Positions 54,769 to 64,000 of a DNA stretch of 64,000 bases are shown here, piece by piece. Every line of letters starts with the position of its first letter. The first letter of the stretch is position 1. The translations under genes were made by a program, and so were the position numbers. The notes below the pieces were generated by a model. It did not search any database. It saw only the letters and a program-made list of their open reading frames with translations, and had not been told where the DNA came from. Source of the stretch: Porphyra umbilicalis (lineage: Eukaryota > Rhodophyta > Bangiophyceae > Bangiales > Bangiaceae); NCBI GenBank assembly GCA_002049455.2, contig KV918841.1, positions 62,001-126,000 of the forward strand, in the 5' to 3' direction.

Positions 54769-57700
54769 GCCGGCACAGAAGATTATAATGTGCTCTCCAC
54801 AGCTGCCTCTTGCGCCACCGTGGCCAGCAGCTGGCGCGCAGCCGGATACACATGCGACTCTAATTCCATTTTCATTTGAATATACTCTGCGTCTTCAACT
54901 CCGATACAGATTCTCATCGGGTCGTGGCAGGAGTAGGATAAGGGATTCAGGCTATGGGGCTGATTCCGGAAGAAGAAGAGTACTCTGCGCGAAAATATCC
55001 ATCTCAACGTTATTCACGTAAGCCCCTGGTGCAAATTTGGGTGGTGCGCGAGAAGATGGGCGTCAGGGTGTGTGTTGCCGATGCAGGGCGGCCTGCTTGC
55101 TTCGGCCGCTGATGAGGCTTGGTCTGGATACGACTCAACGGGAGGGACGCGGACCTCTGTCTTATACCCTGCATGGCACTTTGTGCGCTTGCACAGCGCG
55201 GTGCGCGCCGGCCACACGCGCACCATCGCCACCGACGGCAGCCTCCCAGACCCCTTCTTCAGCATTGCGGATCCCCCCGTCGTGTGGTGGTTACAAATCC
55301 ATCGCACCTAAGCACGGAAAGGTCTCAAATTCTTCGTGCCCCATCAGCGGCACCCTTCTCTGCATGCCGAAGTGGTGTCTCTGGCGCTCTGTCTGCACAT
55401 ACCAACAGCGCAGGCATTCCACCTCGCTCGCGCACGCCTGTACTCTGCTGGAAAGCCACACGGTAGCCGACGGCCTAAACTCGAACCTACACTTGATCAG
55501 CCGGGGGCTAAAACAGCGAGCTTACAGAGATGGGATTTGTGTTTCCTGGTGGCTCTGTGAAAGCCACACGCTCAGCGGTTGCCGCACGCAATATTGCATG
55601 CCTTGTTTCATTCCAGCCGCGAACGCCTCAGGCCCTCATTGCGAAACTCGGGGACACAACCCCTCGCGTCCCCCTGGCTTGTGGACTTCTCCACACGTCA
55701 CCGTTGGCCACCACACCAGGAGCAGCCGAAGGAAGCTGTAGAAAAGGCCAGCATCACAAAGCCAGTCGTTTATTACTATCGGCCGAGGAGCGAGCGCATG
55801 GTGCAATGGCACGGAAACTTACAGCGGGCGAGCCTCCTACCCCGTTTTTCAAGCCACGCGCGCCACAAAAACCAAAGGACAACGCACGAATACCTTATCC
55901 ACAGCAGTGCGCCCTCTACATCGGTAAAAAATGCGACTAACCCCACGTCTACTTCTCATAACAAGTCTACAGACAGCACACTGGTGCCGCAGCAAGCCAT
56001 CGATCGCGCTCTCGGGGGATGGGCTTGTGCCTGGCCCAAGAGGTGGCTTTCCACCTGCGAGGGGGCCTGAGCAGAGCACTCTCCAGTCAGCAGAGTGTGC
56101 ACGTTCCCCGAGGAGCTTCGCAGGGAACTGGTGGTTTTTCTCCGAGGTGCCCACGCTGCCCTGCGTCCTTCAACACCCTCGGATACAGGATGCTCGTACG
56201 TCTCGCGACAACCCCAAGACGACCAAGCGCTCGACAACAGCGCGGGAAAAGCCCCTCCCGCCGCTACCAATGTCGCATCCTCCGCACTTGCTCCCGCGCG
56301 GCCTCTGGCCGTGGTTTGGCACAACACCCTCTGACATCAGCAACAGCCAGCGGCCGACCTTACCCGAGAGCCTTTTTTCTTGTGAGAGCGACTGGATCCT
56401 GCACTCGGTGCTAAAGCCATGTGACCAACTTCTCGCGCCGCGTCGGCGCTGTCACTCGGAAGAGACGGGAGCCCGGTCGCCTTCCCTCTCAGTCTGCCAC
56501 TCCAACCCCACGCCCATCCTTTTTGGGATCGGTAGCCTTACGTCTCTGATCCCGATCCGCACTTCTCTCCGAGCACGCTGCGGAAGCGCAGGCCGAGGGG
56601 CTCCCCGCCCCAGCCGCAGCTTAATGCCGTCAGCCACCGAAAACAGCAGCCGTTGGCCGCCCCCTCGCCGACTTCTCATTCGCAGTTTGTGGCAGGCCAC
56701 AGGCTGTCGCTCCCTCTCGCCAGCGCGAGCGCCGACTATTGTCTTAGGCACGATTTGTCTCAGTAGAAGCCTCGGAAGGCGCAGCCACGGGTAGCTGAAG
56801 GCCGCTCGTGACGACACGTTTTGCATCACTGTCTGACGGCACGGTGGTGTGAAAACGGCATGCCTGACCCCTGTGCCGTCAGAAGCCTCCTTTTGCCCCC
56901 ACCATACTTCAGTGTGTGCAACAGGCCGTCGGTCACCGTTTGGAAGCGTCCCACTACACCTACCACCCGCCACATCTTTGCTGTGCTTGCTTCCCCTACC
57001 CAGCATCCTTTCCAGCAATATGTCCAGCTCCCCAACCGGCCGCGCCCCCACGCAAGCTATAACAGCTCTCTCCGCGGCGGTTAACTCCAGCCGCACCAGG
57101 GTGTTCACCGTTACCTTCAACCGAACAAAATTCAATCAAGTACTTACGTTGAAGGTTCCGACTGGGGATAGCGGCATGTTGAATTCAAGGCACACGTGTG
57201 CTCCACGTGTCTACAGGGGGTGGACTTGCAAGAATGAATTGCGCAGAAACAATGTTGCTGGTGAAGTGCGGAGAAACATTAGCACCGTCCGGTGCAACAA
57301 TGCCACCGTGCGTGGGTGCACAAGAACCGACTCCCCACGTCAGTAACCCTCAAGCTAGTCGTCACCACCAAGCACCGACACCTGCGTCGTTCCCGCCCCC
57401 CAGCATCGCCCCCGCCCTGGAGTCCACTTGCCCCCGCGCTCTTGCACCTCCAGTCATCCAACCCTGCATCAAGTGTCGCCCGCGCCACTGTGTATACGCT
57501 ATTTCGTTTTTTTTTGCTTGTCTGCTTGACAGACGCTCTCTGCGAACAGGCGCCTGCTTAGTCCTCCCTTTTGGCGCTTCTGCACCGCCCCCCCCCGCCT
57601 CAGATGAAACTGCATCTTCCTCCTTTTCCTTCTGCTCTTGCGCGCGGCGCGCTGCATGGTACTTGTGATTTTGGTGTTGACCATCGCGGCGGGCGCGCTG

Positions 57701-58223
57701 TTGTTGGAGATGTCCACCTCCTCGACCATGACGCTGACGACCTTCGCGGCTGTCTCCATTTTCTTCGACCAATCGCCAAAACACATAAGGATTTTGAAGC
57801 ACACCAACGAGCGGGACGTCATCGAGGGGGGCAGATGCGTGGACGAGGTGAGGCGGGATGGCAAACGCATGCATGGGGATGAGGCTTGTGTGCAGCACGA
57901 GCGCGACGATGCGTCCTATGGGACTTGTACACTGGATGGCTGTACGTCTGTCAGACCTTTGCGATTGAGTGCCTAGAAAGGGTGGGGGCGAGCCCACCGA
58001 GGCTTATGGCCATTTGAGCATAGCCTGCGGCACACGCATCAAAGTCGTTTGTCCCGCTTTCATAGTCCCTTGTACCTCTTTCTGAGGAAGAGGCTGCTTG
58101 TGTGCCCACAAAGGTGGGGGTTGTAGGACAAGACGCCCGCCTGACCACCACTCGGTGTGAAGCAAAAAACAGACAAATTTGGTGACAAACTTTAAGCCCC
58201 TTGGACGCTGCATGGTACTCCAT
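54769..58223. other. Region without a recognisable gene between two hAT remnants
   Basis: About 3.4 kb with many short frames, none matching a family. A similar word, ACGTTGAAGG preceded by ATTCAA, occurs at about 57133-57153 and again at 61050-61088, on either side of the hAT remnant, and may mark old element edges. The interval is probably transposon debris. Confidence 0.4.
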
Positions 58224-59175
58224 TTATTCCATCCCCTCCATGACAATTGTTTCCATCGCTGCCGCTGCAGCGAGTAAGTCCAGCCCGTCCTCACCATCAG
58301 ATCCGACCGCGTCGGTGTCCTCGGCCGCCTCCCCACCGACGACCAACACTGGCGCATCCACTGCGTGGTTGCCGAGGCCAACGGGGAGATGAGCTGGGGA
58401 GCGAGAGTTGTAGTACACGTACAAGAGCTGGTGGAGGCGCACGTGGGCCAGCCGGGTGCGCAGCTTGCCCTGGATATGGGTGGCGTTGGAAAACGAGCGC
58501 TCACCAGCGGCGAATGAAAGGGGTAGCTTCATCACCTTCTGGGCGATGGAGAGCAGCGCCGGCATGTGAGATGCCCACGCCTGCCACCAGCTCAGCGGTT
58601 TGCGAGTAGTCCCCTCCTCCCATGTGGTGTCCATGAGGAACGCCCCGCCCGTGCGCGAGCGGAAGTCGGTGTCAGCCAGCACCTAGAGCAGGGCAACCGC
58701 CTCACCGACCTCGACTCCGTCCGGCTGGTCTTGGGCGCGGGAGAAGCGAGGGTCGAGCAGATAGGTGAGTGTGTGCACCGGGCGAAGCAAGTACGTCCGC
58801 CTGGTCGCCACACATGACAAGCAGTAGTGTTTCAGCTGCCTCCCCGCCGCCGTCACTGGGAAGCTGAACGAGTTGACATGCCTGTCCAGCAGAAAGAAGG
58901 AGTGCATGACCAGCCCGAGACCCCCCGTGTCCCGCTGCCCGACGTCGAGGGCCTTGGCCACCGGCTTGAGCAGCTTCACAACGAGGGCGACGGCGTCCCA
59001 GTTGGCCTCGTCCTTGATCTGCTTTACGGACTCCGCCGCCGCCTCCCGCTGCGCCGCCGTCTGGGACCGCAGGCACAGGGAGCGGAAGCTGGCGTCGACG
59101 GCCGCCTTCTCCATCGCCGCCTGCGTCTTGATGAGGCACTCGCTGGCGGTGACCTGCGACTCCAGCCAGGGGTTG

Positions 59176-59930
59176 TCAGGATATGCGTTTCGAGGCGAAA
59201 TAGGATACGGATACACGCCGATGCCGTGTATCTGATTACGGAAAAAACGCTTAACTAAGATCCGGATGCGGATATCTGCCTCCGAAACCAGATTATTACG
59301 TAGACTATATCCTTATCTGAATACGATCATCGTATCCGAGTATATTCCTACAAGTTTGCCAGACCGCACAATTAGGGCCAGAGAAAGATGCCATTCGGAA
59401 ACTTGTTGATCGCTAAATGGACGTCAAGTACGACATGGCATTCACATTTGATGTGTGCGCCCCAACGGGTGCGGTCCAGGCGGTTACCCGCCGTTTTTGT
59501 AAACGTTCGTCAGAAGAACCATTCTGAAACTCGTGTCACACTTTGTTGATATCGCAAGCGGGCCGAGTCGCGTGCTTGAACGGTTTCTTCCGGGTCGGGC
59601 GGGATTGCCGCTTGTCGCTGCAACATGCTTGCACATGAATCTTCCGATGGTCGGATTGTGAAGAGAGAGGTGGACTGCATTTTACCCGGGTTCTGTCTGC
59701 CCGAAACTTTTTATAATCTTGTATATCCCTGTATCCTGACTCTCTTATCTGGGATACGGATTTGATATAATCTTGCAATTTTTGTCGGACAGGATAGATA
59801 TAACCTCTCTTCTCTTTCTCATAATGCATTTAGAATATGCGTCCCCGGCGCGTATCCGAAGTGGATACGGATATAATGCATGGATATAATCCTCAGGGAT
59901 ATATCCATGACAAACCCTGCTTCCAGCGCG
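59176..59930. mobile_element. AT-rich insertion in hAT remnant 1
   Basis: Between the two halves of the transposase lies about 750 bp full of GGATACGGATA, GGATATATCC and CGTATCC words in both orientations. The left edge reads AGGATATGCG and the right edge GGATATATCCAT. This looks like a small non-autonomous element. Its right edge was later included in the 204-bp duplication. Confidence 0.55.
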
Positions 59931-60237
59931 TCGCGCCAGGCCGCTCCAGCTGGCGCACAGCCCCGTACACTGCTGCGCCACGAACGCGTTCTTAAGGAGG
60001 CGGTTGGCCATTGAGTGCTTGGAGGGAAGCTTGTTAGAATATGCGTCCCCGGCGCGTATCCGAAGTGGATACGGATATAATGCATGGACATAATCCTCAG
60101 GGATATATCCATGACAAACCCTGCTTCCAGCGCGTCGCGACAGGCCGCTCCAGCTGGCGCACAGCCCCGTACACTGCTGCGCCACGAACGCGTTCTTAAG
60201 GAGGCGGTTGGCCATTGAGTTTTTGGAGGGAAGCTTG
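59830..60237. repeat. Two-copy 204-bp tandem duplication
   Basis: Copies at 59830-60033 and 60034-60237 differ at only a few bases. Each starts TTAGAATATGCGTCCCC and ends GGAGGGAAGCTTG. Each unit joins the edge of the AT-rich insertion to the neighbouring transposase sequence. The high identity indicates a recent duplication. Confidence 0.9.
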
Positions 60238-60695
60238 TACGCCGGGTTGAGATTGGTCAAGAACGTCTGTAAGTTGGCGCTCTCGGCCAGCCGGAACGGG
60301 AGCGCCTCCCTGTAGACCCATCGCGAAAACAGCTCGTCCGCCGTGTCGCGCTCCTGCTCCGACATGCGCGTCACGTAGCTGTCCACCGTTGACTGGTCAG
60401 TCGCGACGCCAGTAGCCAACTGCTTGCCCCCTGCCGGCTCCCCGTCGCCCGCCGCCTCGTCCAGCTTTCGCTTCAGGCGCTGCATGCGGTTGGTGTCGAC
60501 AGAAGCCTTGTGCTGTCCAGCCAACAGGCGATCTTCGATCTTCCGCTTAACGTCATGGGGGGCGGTGCAGACGCTTGAGGCAATGTGCCGCTTGAGGTAG
60601 GTGACGTTGGAGGGCAACTGCTTCTTGCAACAGTTGCAGACAGTAAGCTTGGGGTCGGAGCACACTGAGGTGTAGGCACGCACGGGGTCAGACAT

Positions 60696-61289
60696 TGTAC
60701 AGGAAAGAAAGAATGGTAAGGGGACGGGGGAAGGAAGGAAAGTGGAAACGGGGTGGGGCTCTTGCTGGCCGTCGCGTCCACGGTCAATCGCCGACGCGTC
60801 AGTGGATGGGGCATGTGCTTGCCAGTTGGCCGTGTCTCAAGGAGTTCACGTGGGCGGCTGTTCCCGCCACCAGCGGTGAGCTGCGTGGGCGCTTGGGGTG
60901 CCAGGCGAGTGGCAGCGGCCACTTGGCAGCGCAGGCTGCAGCATGGCTGGCGGGAGTACGTTTCAAGCAGCCGAAGTGACCCCGGATCTCAGTGGTTGTG
61001 CTCCGTGTCGCAAGAGTTGGCACTCAGACACGTGGTAAGTATTCAATAGAATTCAACGTTAACGTTTACTTGAATTTACGTTGAAGGCAACGCCTCTGCA
61101 GATATTTGGTTAAATCTCGCAACCCGGAGCCGCACGCCTCCGTCCCCTCCGACATCGGGGGCGGCCGCTTCGCCTGCCAACCGAGTTTACATGCCCCGCC
61201 CTGCTCCCATTCATGCGGCACGAGGCTCTACGGCCGCGGGCAGCAGCCCCGGCGCGCGGCGCGGCGGCGGAACGCCGCCCGCTCCGCGT
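60696..61289. other. Upstream flank of hAT remnant 1
   Basis: This probably includes the old transposase promoter and one element end. An AT-rich patch with nested inverted words (GAATTCAACGTTAACGTT, 61048-61088) may mark the terminus. No gene is seen. Confidence 0.4.
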
Positions 61290-61930
61290 GCCTCAAGCGC
61301 CGCCGCGGCCGGTACGCGCGTGGCGGCGCGCGGCGGTGGTGGCCGTGGACGGCGGCCCTGCCGCGCGGCTGGCGCCCTGTAACAGCGCGCCCCCCCCCCC
61401 TCCAGCGCCGCCGGGGCCGGTGCGAGCGCGGCGGCGGGCGGCGGCGGCCGCCGCGCGTGGCGGCCCCGGCGCGCGGCCCGCTGCCCACAGCCAGCCCGCC
61501 CCCCCCCCCCCCCGCACCCCAGCGCGGCCGGGGCCGGTGCGCGCGCGGCGGCACGCGGCGGCGCGCGGCGGCGCGCGGCGGGGGCGGCCGCGCGCGGCGG
61601 CCCCGGCGCACGGCGCGGCGCCCAAACCCGTCCCGTCCCCCCGCCCCCCCGCACCCCAGCGCCGCCGGGGACGGTGCGCGCGCGGCGGTGCGCGGCGGCG
61701 CACGGCGGCGCGCGGCGGCGGCGGCCGCGCGCATCGGCCCCGGCGCACGGCGCGGCGCCCAAATCCAGCCCGCCCCCCGGCCCCCCCGCACCCCAGTGCC
61801 GCCGGGGCCGGTGCGCGCGCGGCGGCGCGCGGCGGCGCGCGGCGGCAGCGGCCGCGCGCGGCGGCCCCGGTGCGCGGCGCGGCGCCCAAAAACCGCCCGC
61901 CCTCCCCCCCCCAGCGTCGCTGGCGCCGGT
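61290..61930. repeat. GC-saturated tandem array, unit about 130 bp, four to five copies
   Basis: Each unit has a C-rich spacer, then GCACCCCAGCGCCGCCGGGG, GCGCGCGGCGG trinucleotide-like tracts, GGCCGCGCG, CGGCCCCGGCGC and GGCGCCCAAA. Units begin near 61290 (partial), 61390, 61500, 61640 and 61770, with a decayed partial unit near 61900. All six frames are largely open because of composition, so I do not call a gene. It stands out as a GC island in an AT-richer setting. Confidence 0.8.
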
Positions 61931-63110
61931 GTGCCCGCACCCGTGGGCGGCGGGCTGGCCGACGCACGCAAATGGGCCACTCATGGCCCTGAAGAGATGC
62001 CCCTAGCGGTCGTGGAGGGGCCCCACAGAGGGGCCGTCAAAAATCGGTGTGATGCGGCGCCCCGGGTGGCGGCGGCGTCATTTGTCGCCGGTGACCGTTA
62101 TGGAGTGCGCGCGCGCGCGCGCGGGAAATTCCTCGGTCCCCCAACGGTGCGGCAGACCGGGATGACAGTGTGGCCAGAAAGCTCCGGATCAATATGGTGC
62201 CAAATAGTCGTCGCTACAGCGTGGGCGGCGAGCTCATACTCCCGCCTCAGGACGGCCTGCAGGGCGCCCAGGTAGCGACGCATGAGGCTCCTCATTGGTC
62301 CACGATTCTGATTCATACTCACGCACAAGAAAAAAGATGCGCCGCGCCGTGCGTGCCCCATCGCGAAAGCACCCCTCGTTCTCCCCAGAGCGGTACGACG
62401 GCCGCACGTGGAACGGATGGCTGGCCATGACAGACGGATAGACGGCTGATGAACCGAACAGCTGTCTCATGCCCTGCCCGGATGGTCAGCCGGTAGCTCC
62501 TCGCAGCTGGCCTGTGTGGTAACTACAATCCGTCTCTAATTGTATTGCGTAGGCCTCCTGTGCCCGAGTTGAGATGCTGCGACGCCATTGGGTGCGCTTG
62601 AGTTCTGCAACGTCGAGCTGAGATGTTCATTTACTCCATGTCATGTGCATTCTATTCCGCGTGTTTTGCAACGACTTCAATAAATGAAGTATTATACGTT
62701 TGCGACATTGGGAATGTAACCCCCGCATCCTCATCAACATAAGACAGAAGTTTCTAACTGGATTCCTAACGCATCAGCCGATGAAAGACGGTATGAAAAA
62801 AAAAGACAACAGTGACCAACTCCGTAAGAGAGATTCAAAAACAAGAACGCTACTTATCCATGTTCACATCCCAGCTTAGTGCCAGTTGCCAAAAATTGGA
62901 ACGTGATCGGCCGGTAGGAAGAGCATGAGAGGAAAAGTTGCTGGCACACTCACTGGCAGAGGTTTACTGTGAAAGTGTGCGAAAGCTTTTATCCACTTGC
63001 AGGCTCCAGTGAGGTGCCTAGAGCCCCTATTTCAAATTGTGAAATAATTTGCCGGATAGTGAAGTGGCCCCCATCCTTTTGCCTCGGTCGCATTCAAATG
63101 CTGAATAACG

Positions 63111-63160
63111 CTACGTGCATGAAACATGGTCCCCTATGGACCCCCGCACCATGCACGTAG
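63111..63160. repeat. Hairpin with nested inner stem
   Basis: The outer arms CTACGTGCATG and CATGCACGTAG (11 bp) enclose an inner GGTCC/GGACC pair. A second hairpin follows 30 bp downstream. Confidence 0.75.
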
Positions 63161-63190
63161 GATGTTCGGATACTAAGACGAAGCTCTGTC

Positions 63191-63222
63191 CAGTCGTTAC
63201 AACTCGACAGTTGTAACGACTG
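63191..63222. repeat. Perfect 14-bp-stem hairpin
   Basis: The arms CAGTCGTTACAACT and AGTTGTAACGACTG surround a CGAC loop, with no mismatches. It is not followed by a T run, so it is unlikely to be a terminator. Confidence 0.85.
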
Positions 63223-64000
63223 CCTACTACGGCTTTCTCAGGACGGCTCTCAGCCATCCTTGTAACGATTGGGTATGCGTGAGCCACGTGCACTCACTCT
63301 GATCCACATAGCTATCCGCGTCCCACCACGCATTGAAAGATTCAAGGCATTCCAAAGCTGGCTCCGATTTCAACCCTTTCTCAGCGCATGTAAAGCGCAT
63401 GTCCTTGATTATCAGCGAGATTTTCATGCCGGTTTTTCTGACCTCCGCTCTTGGTACCTAAAGGCATCAGTATTAATCCTAGATGAGTTCTGAGGATCTA
63501 ATACTCTCTGACGATTCTGGCCCCAGAGCATCGCGCTCTCAGGGTGTCCCCCCCAGCGGTGTGCGGCCGAACAGCCTCGTCAATAATACGCTTCTCCCGG
63601 CCGTGTCCCATTTCTATGCCCACACACATCCCTTTCCCACCGACGGCGCAATTCCAAGGACGCTCGTGGTGTGTCTGTGCTTGTCGGAAACGCCGCGATG
63701 GAACCCCGGCGTTGCGCACGCTACCTTGCATCGAAAGATTTCGACACTGTGCATCTCTTTTCTGTATACTGCGCGCACGTTCGTGTATCCAGTTTGCACC
63801 ACCCCACCACGAGAAGAATTACCATTCTATTGTGTACGACCAACAGGTACCAACGCAGAAATCGCGCCGTGATGCCAGTCCGCGCTTCATCATGCCCCCA
63901 GTCCACGCTTGTCTGCGAGGCCGCCGTGTTCGAAACAGTCGCAGTTAAGACAATCCGTAGCATTTAGGTTGACTGAACAGTAGTTTATTCGTGGTCCAGA

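Larger units (their letters stand above)
58224..60695 (-). pseudogene. hAT transposase remnant 1 (BED finger and hATC ends kept, core lost)
   Basis: The N-terminus begins at the ATG at 60695 with MSDPVRAYTSVCSDPK and a BED-type finger (CNCCKKQLPSNVTYLKRHIA and a final Cys). It continues in frame to about 60240. A 204-bp tandem duplication and an inserted AT-rich element follow. The C-terminal half (59170 down to 58224) has ANWDAVALVVKLLKPVAKAL and HTLTYLLDPRFS. It ends with the hATC dimerisation block PLSWWQAWASHMPALLSIAQ and LPLSFAAGERSFSNA. One in-frame stop (TAG at about 58683-58685) separates the last two parts. The catalytic middle is missing, so the copy cannot be active. Terminal inverted repeats were not found. 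Confidence 0.82.
61931..64000. other. Right-hand end without a recognisable gene
   Basis: The first ~350 bases are GC-rich with a CG dinucleotide run (62106-62122). From 62.5 kb on the DNA is AT-richer, with no homology I recognise. Two hairpins (63111-63160, 63191-63222) are listed separately. Short open frames at 63.5-63.97 kb match nothing. Confidence 0.4.

Noticed and set aside
56452-57135. A 227-codon minus-strand open frame in the gene-free stretch
   Set aside because: No recognisable domain, ordinary composition for chance frames here, and no supporting exon signals.
54127-60695. The two hAT remnants as halves of one element
   Set aside because: Each has its own, different N-terminal segment, and 3.4 kb of unrelated DNA lies between them.
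61106-62275. Long overlapping open frames through the GC tandem array
   Set aside because: All frames are open because of composition and repeat structure. The translations are Arg/Ala/Pro-rich with no domain.
63191-63222. Perfect hairpin as an intrinsic terminator
   Set aside because: There is no T run after it and no bacterial gene nearby.

Overview
This window is nuclear DNA from a GC-rich eukaryote. Several protein genes are split by GT-AG introns of about 160-340 bp. It encodes spliceosomal SmG, proteasome alpha-4, the exosome helicase MTR4, a Tim17/22/23-type translocase protein and a kinetochore scaffold. There is no bacterial operon structure. Extreme G/C homopolymers, few introns per gene, putative organelle transit peptides and a plant/alga-style CAMK-group kinase make a bangiophyte red alga (Porphyra/Pyropia type) my best guess. 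That is inference (about 0.5); another GC-rich protist is possible.

The window has two compartments. Bases 1 to about 37.6 kb are gene-dense and very GC-rich. In order they hold: a His-rich zinc transporter (+), a 5'(3')-deoxyribonucleotidase (+), a Ser/Thr kinase (-), a short-chain dehydrogenase (-), a KNL1/Spc105-like kinetochore protein (+), a proline-iminopeptidase-like hydrolase (+), MTR4 (-), a PRAT-family translocase protein (+), SmG (-), D-2-hydroxyglutarate dehydrogenase (+), a small PPR protein (-), a Gfo/Idh/MocA dehydrogenase (-), proteasome alpha-4 (+) and a leucine-rich-repeat protein (-). Three divergent pairs (MTR4/PRAT, SmG/D2HGDH, Gfo-Idh/PSMA7) share intergenic regions of about 450-660 bp. 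Bases from about 37.6 kb to the end are richer in A/T and transposon-rich. They hold one C2H2 zinc-finger gene, a fossil Ty3/gypsy LTR element, a TA-flanked MITE family (three copies, one inside the fossil), a hAT-type non-autonomous element with a perfect 8-bp target duplication, two broken hAT transposase genes, several long palindromes and a GC-rich tandem array.

The most notable gene is the KNL1 homologue at 11.5-17.7 kb. Almost all of it has drifted to Ala/Gly/Pro. It is recognisable from the RVSF PP1-docking motif next to an RRASLS site, a Spc7-domain entry motif and a WYxWR motif in the usual order. Its reading frame, and those of MTR4, the hydrolase and the LRR gene, changes at long G or C runs, so assembly accuracy there is in question. 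Most genes are unrelated housekeeping functions; there is no operon or biosynthetic cluster.
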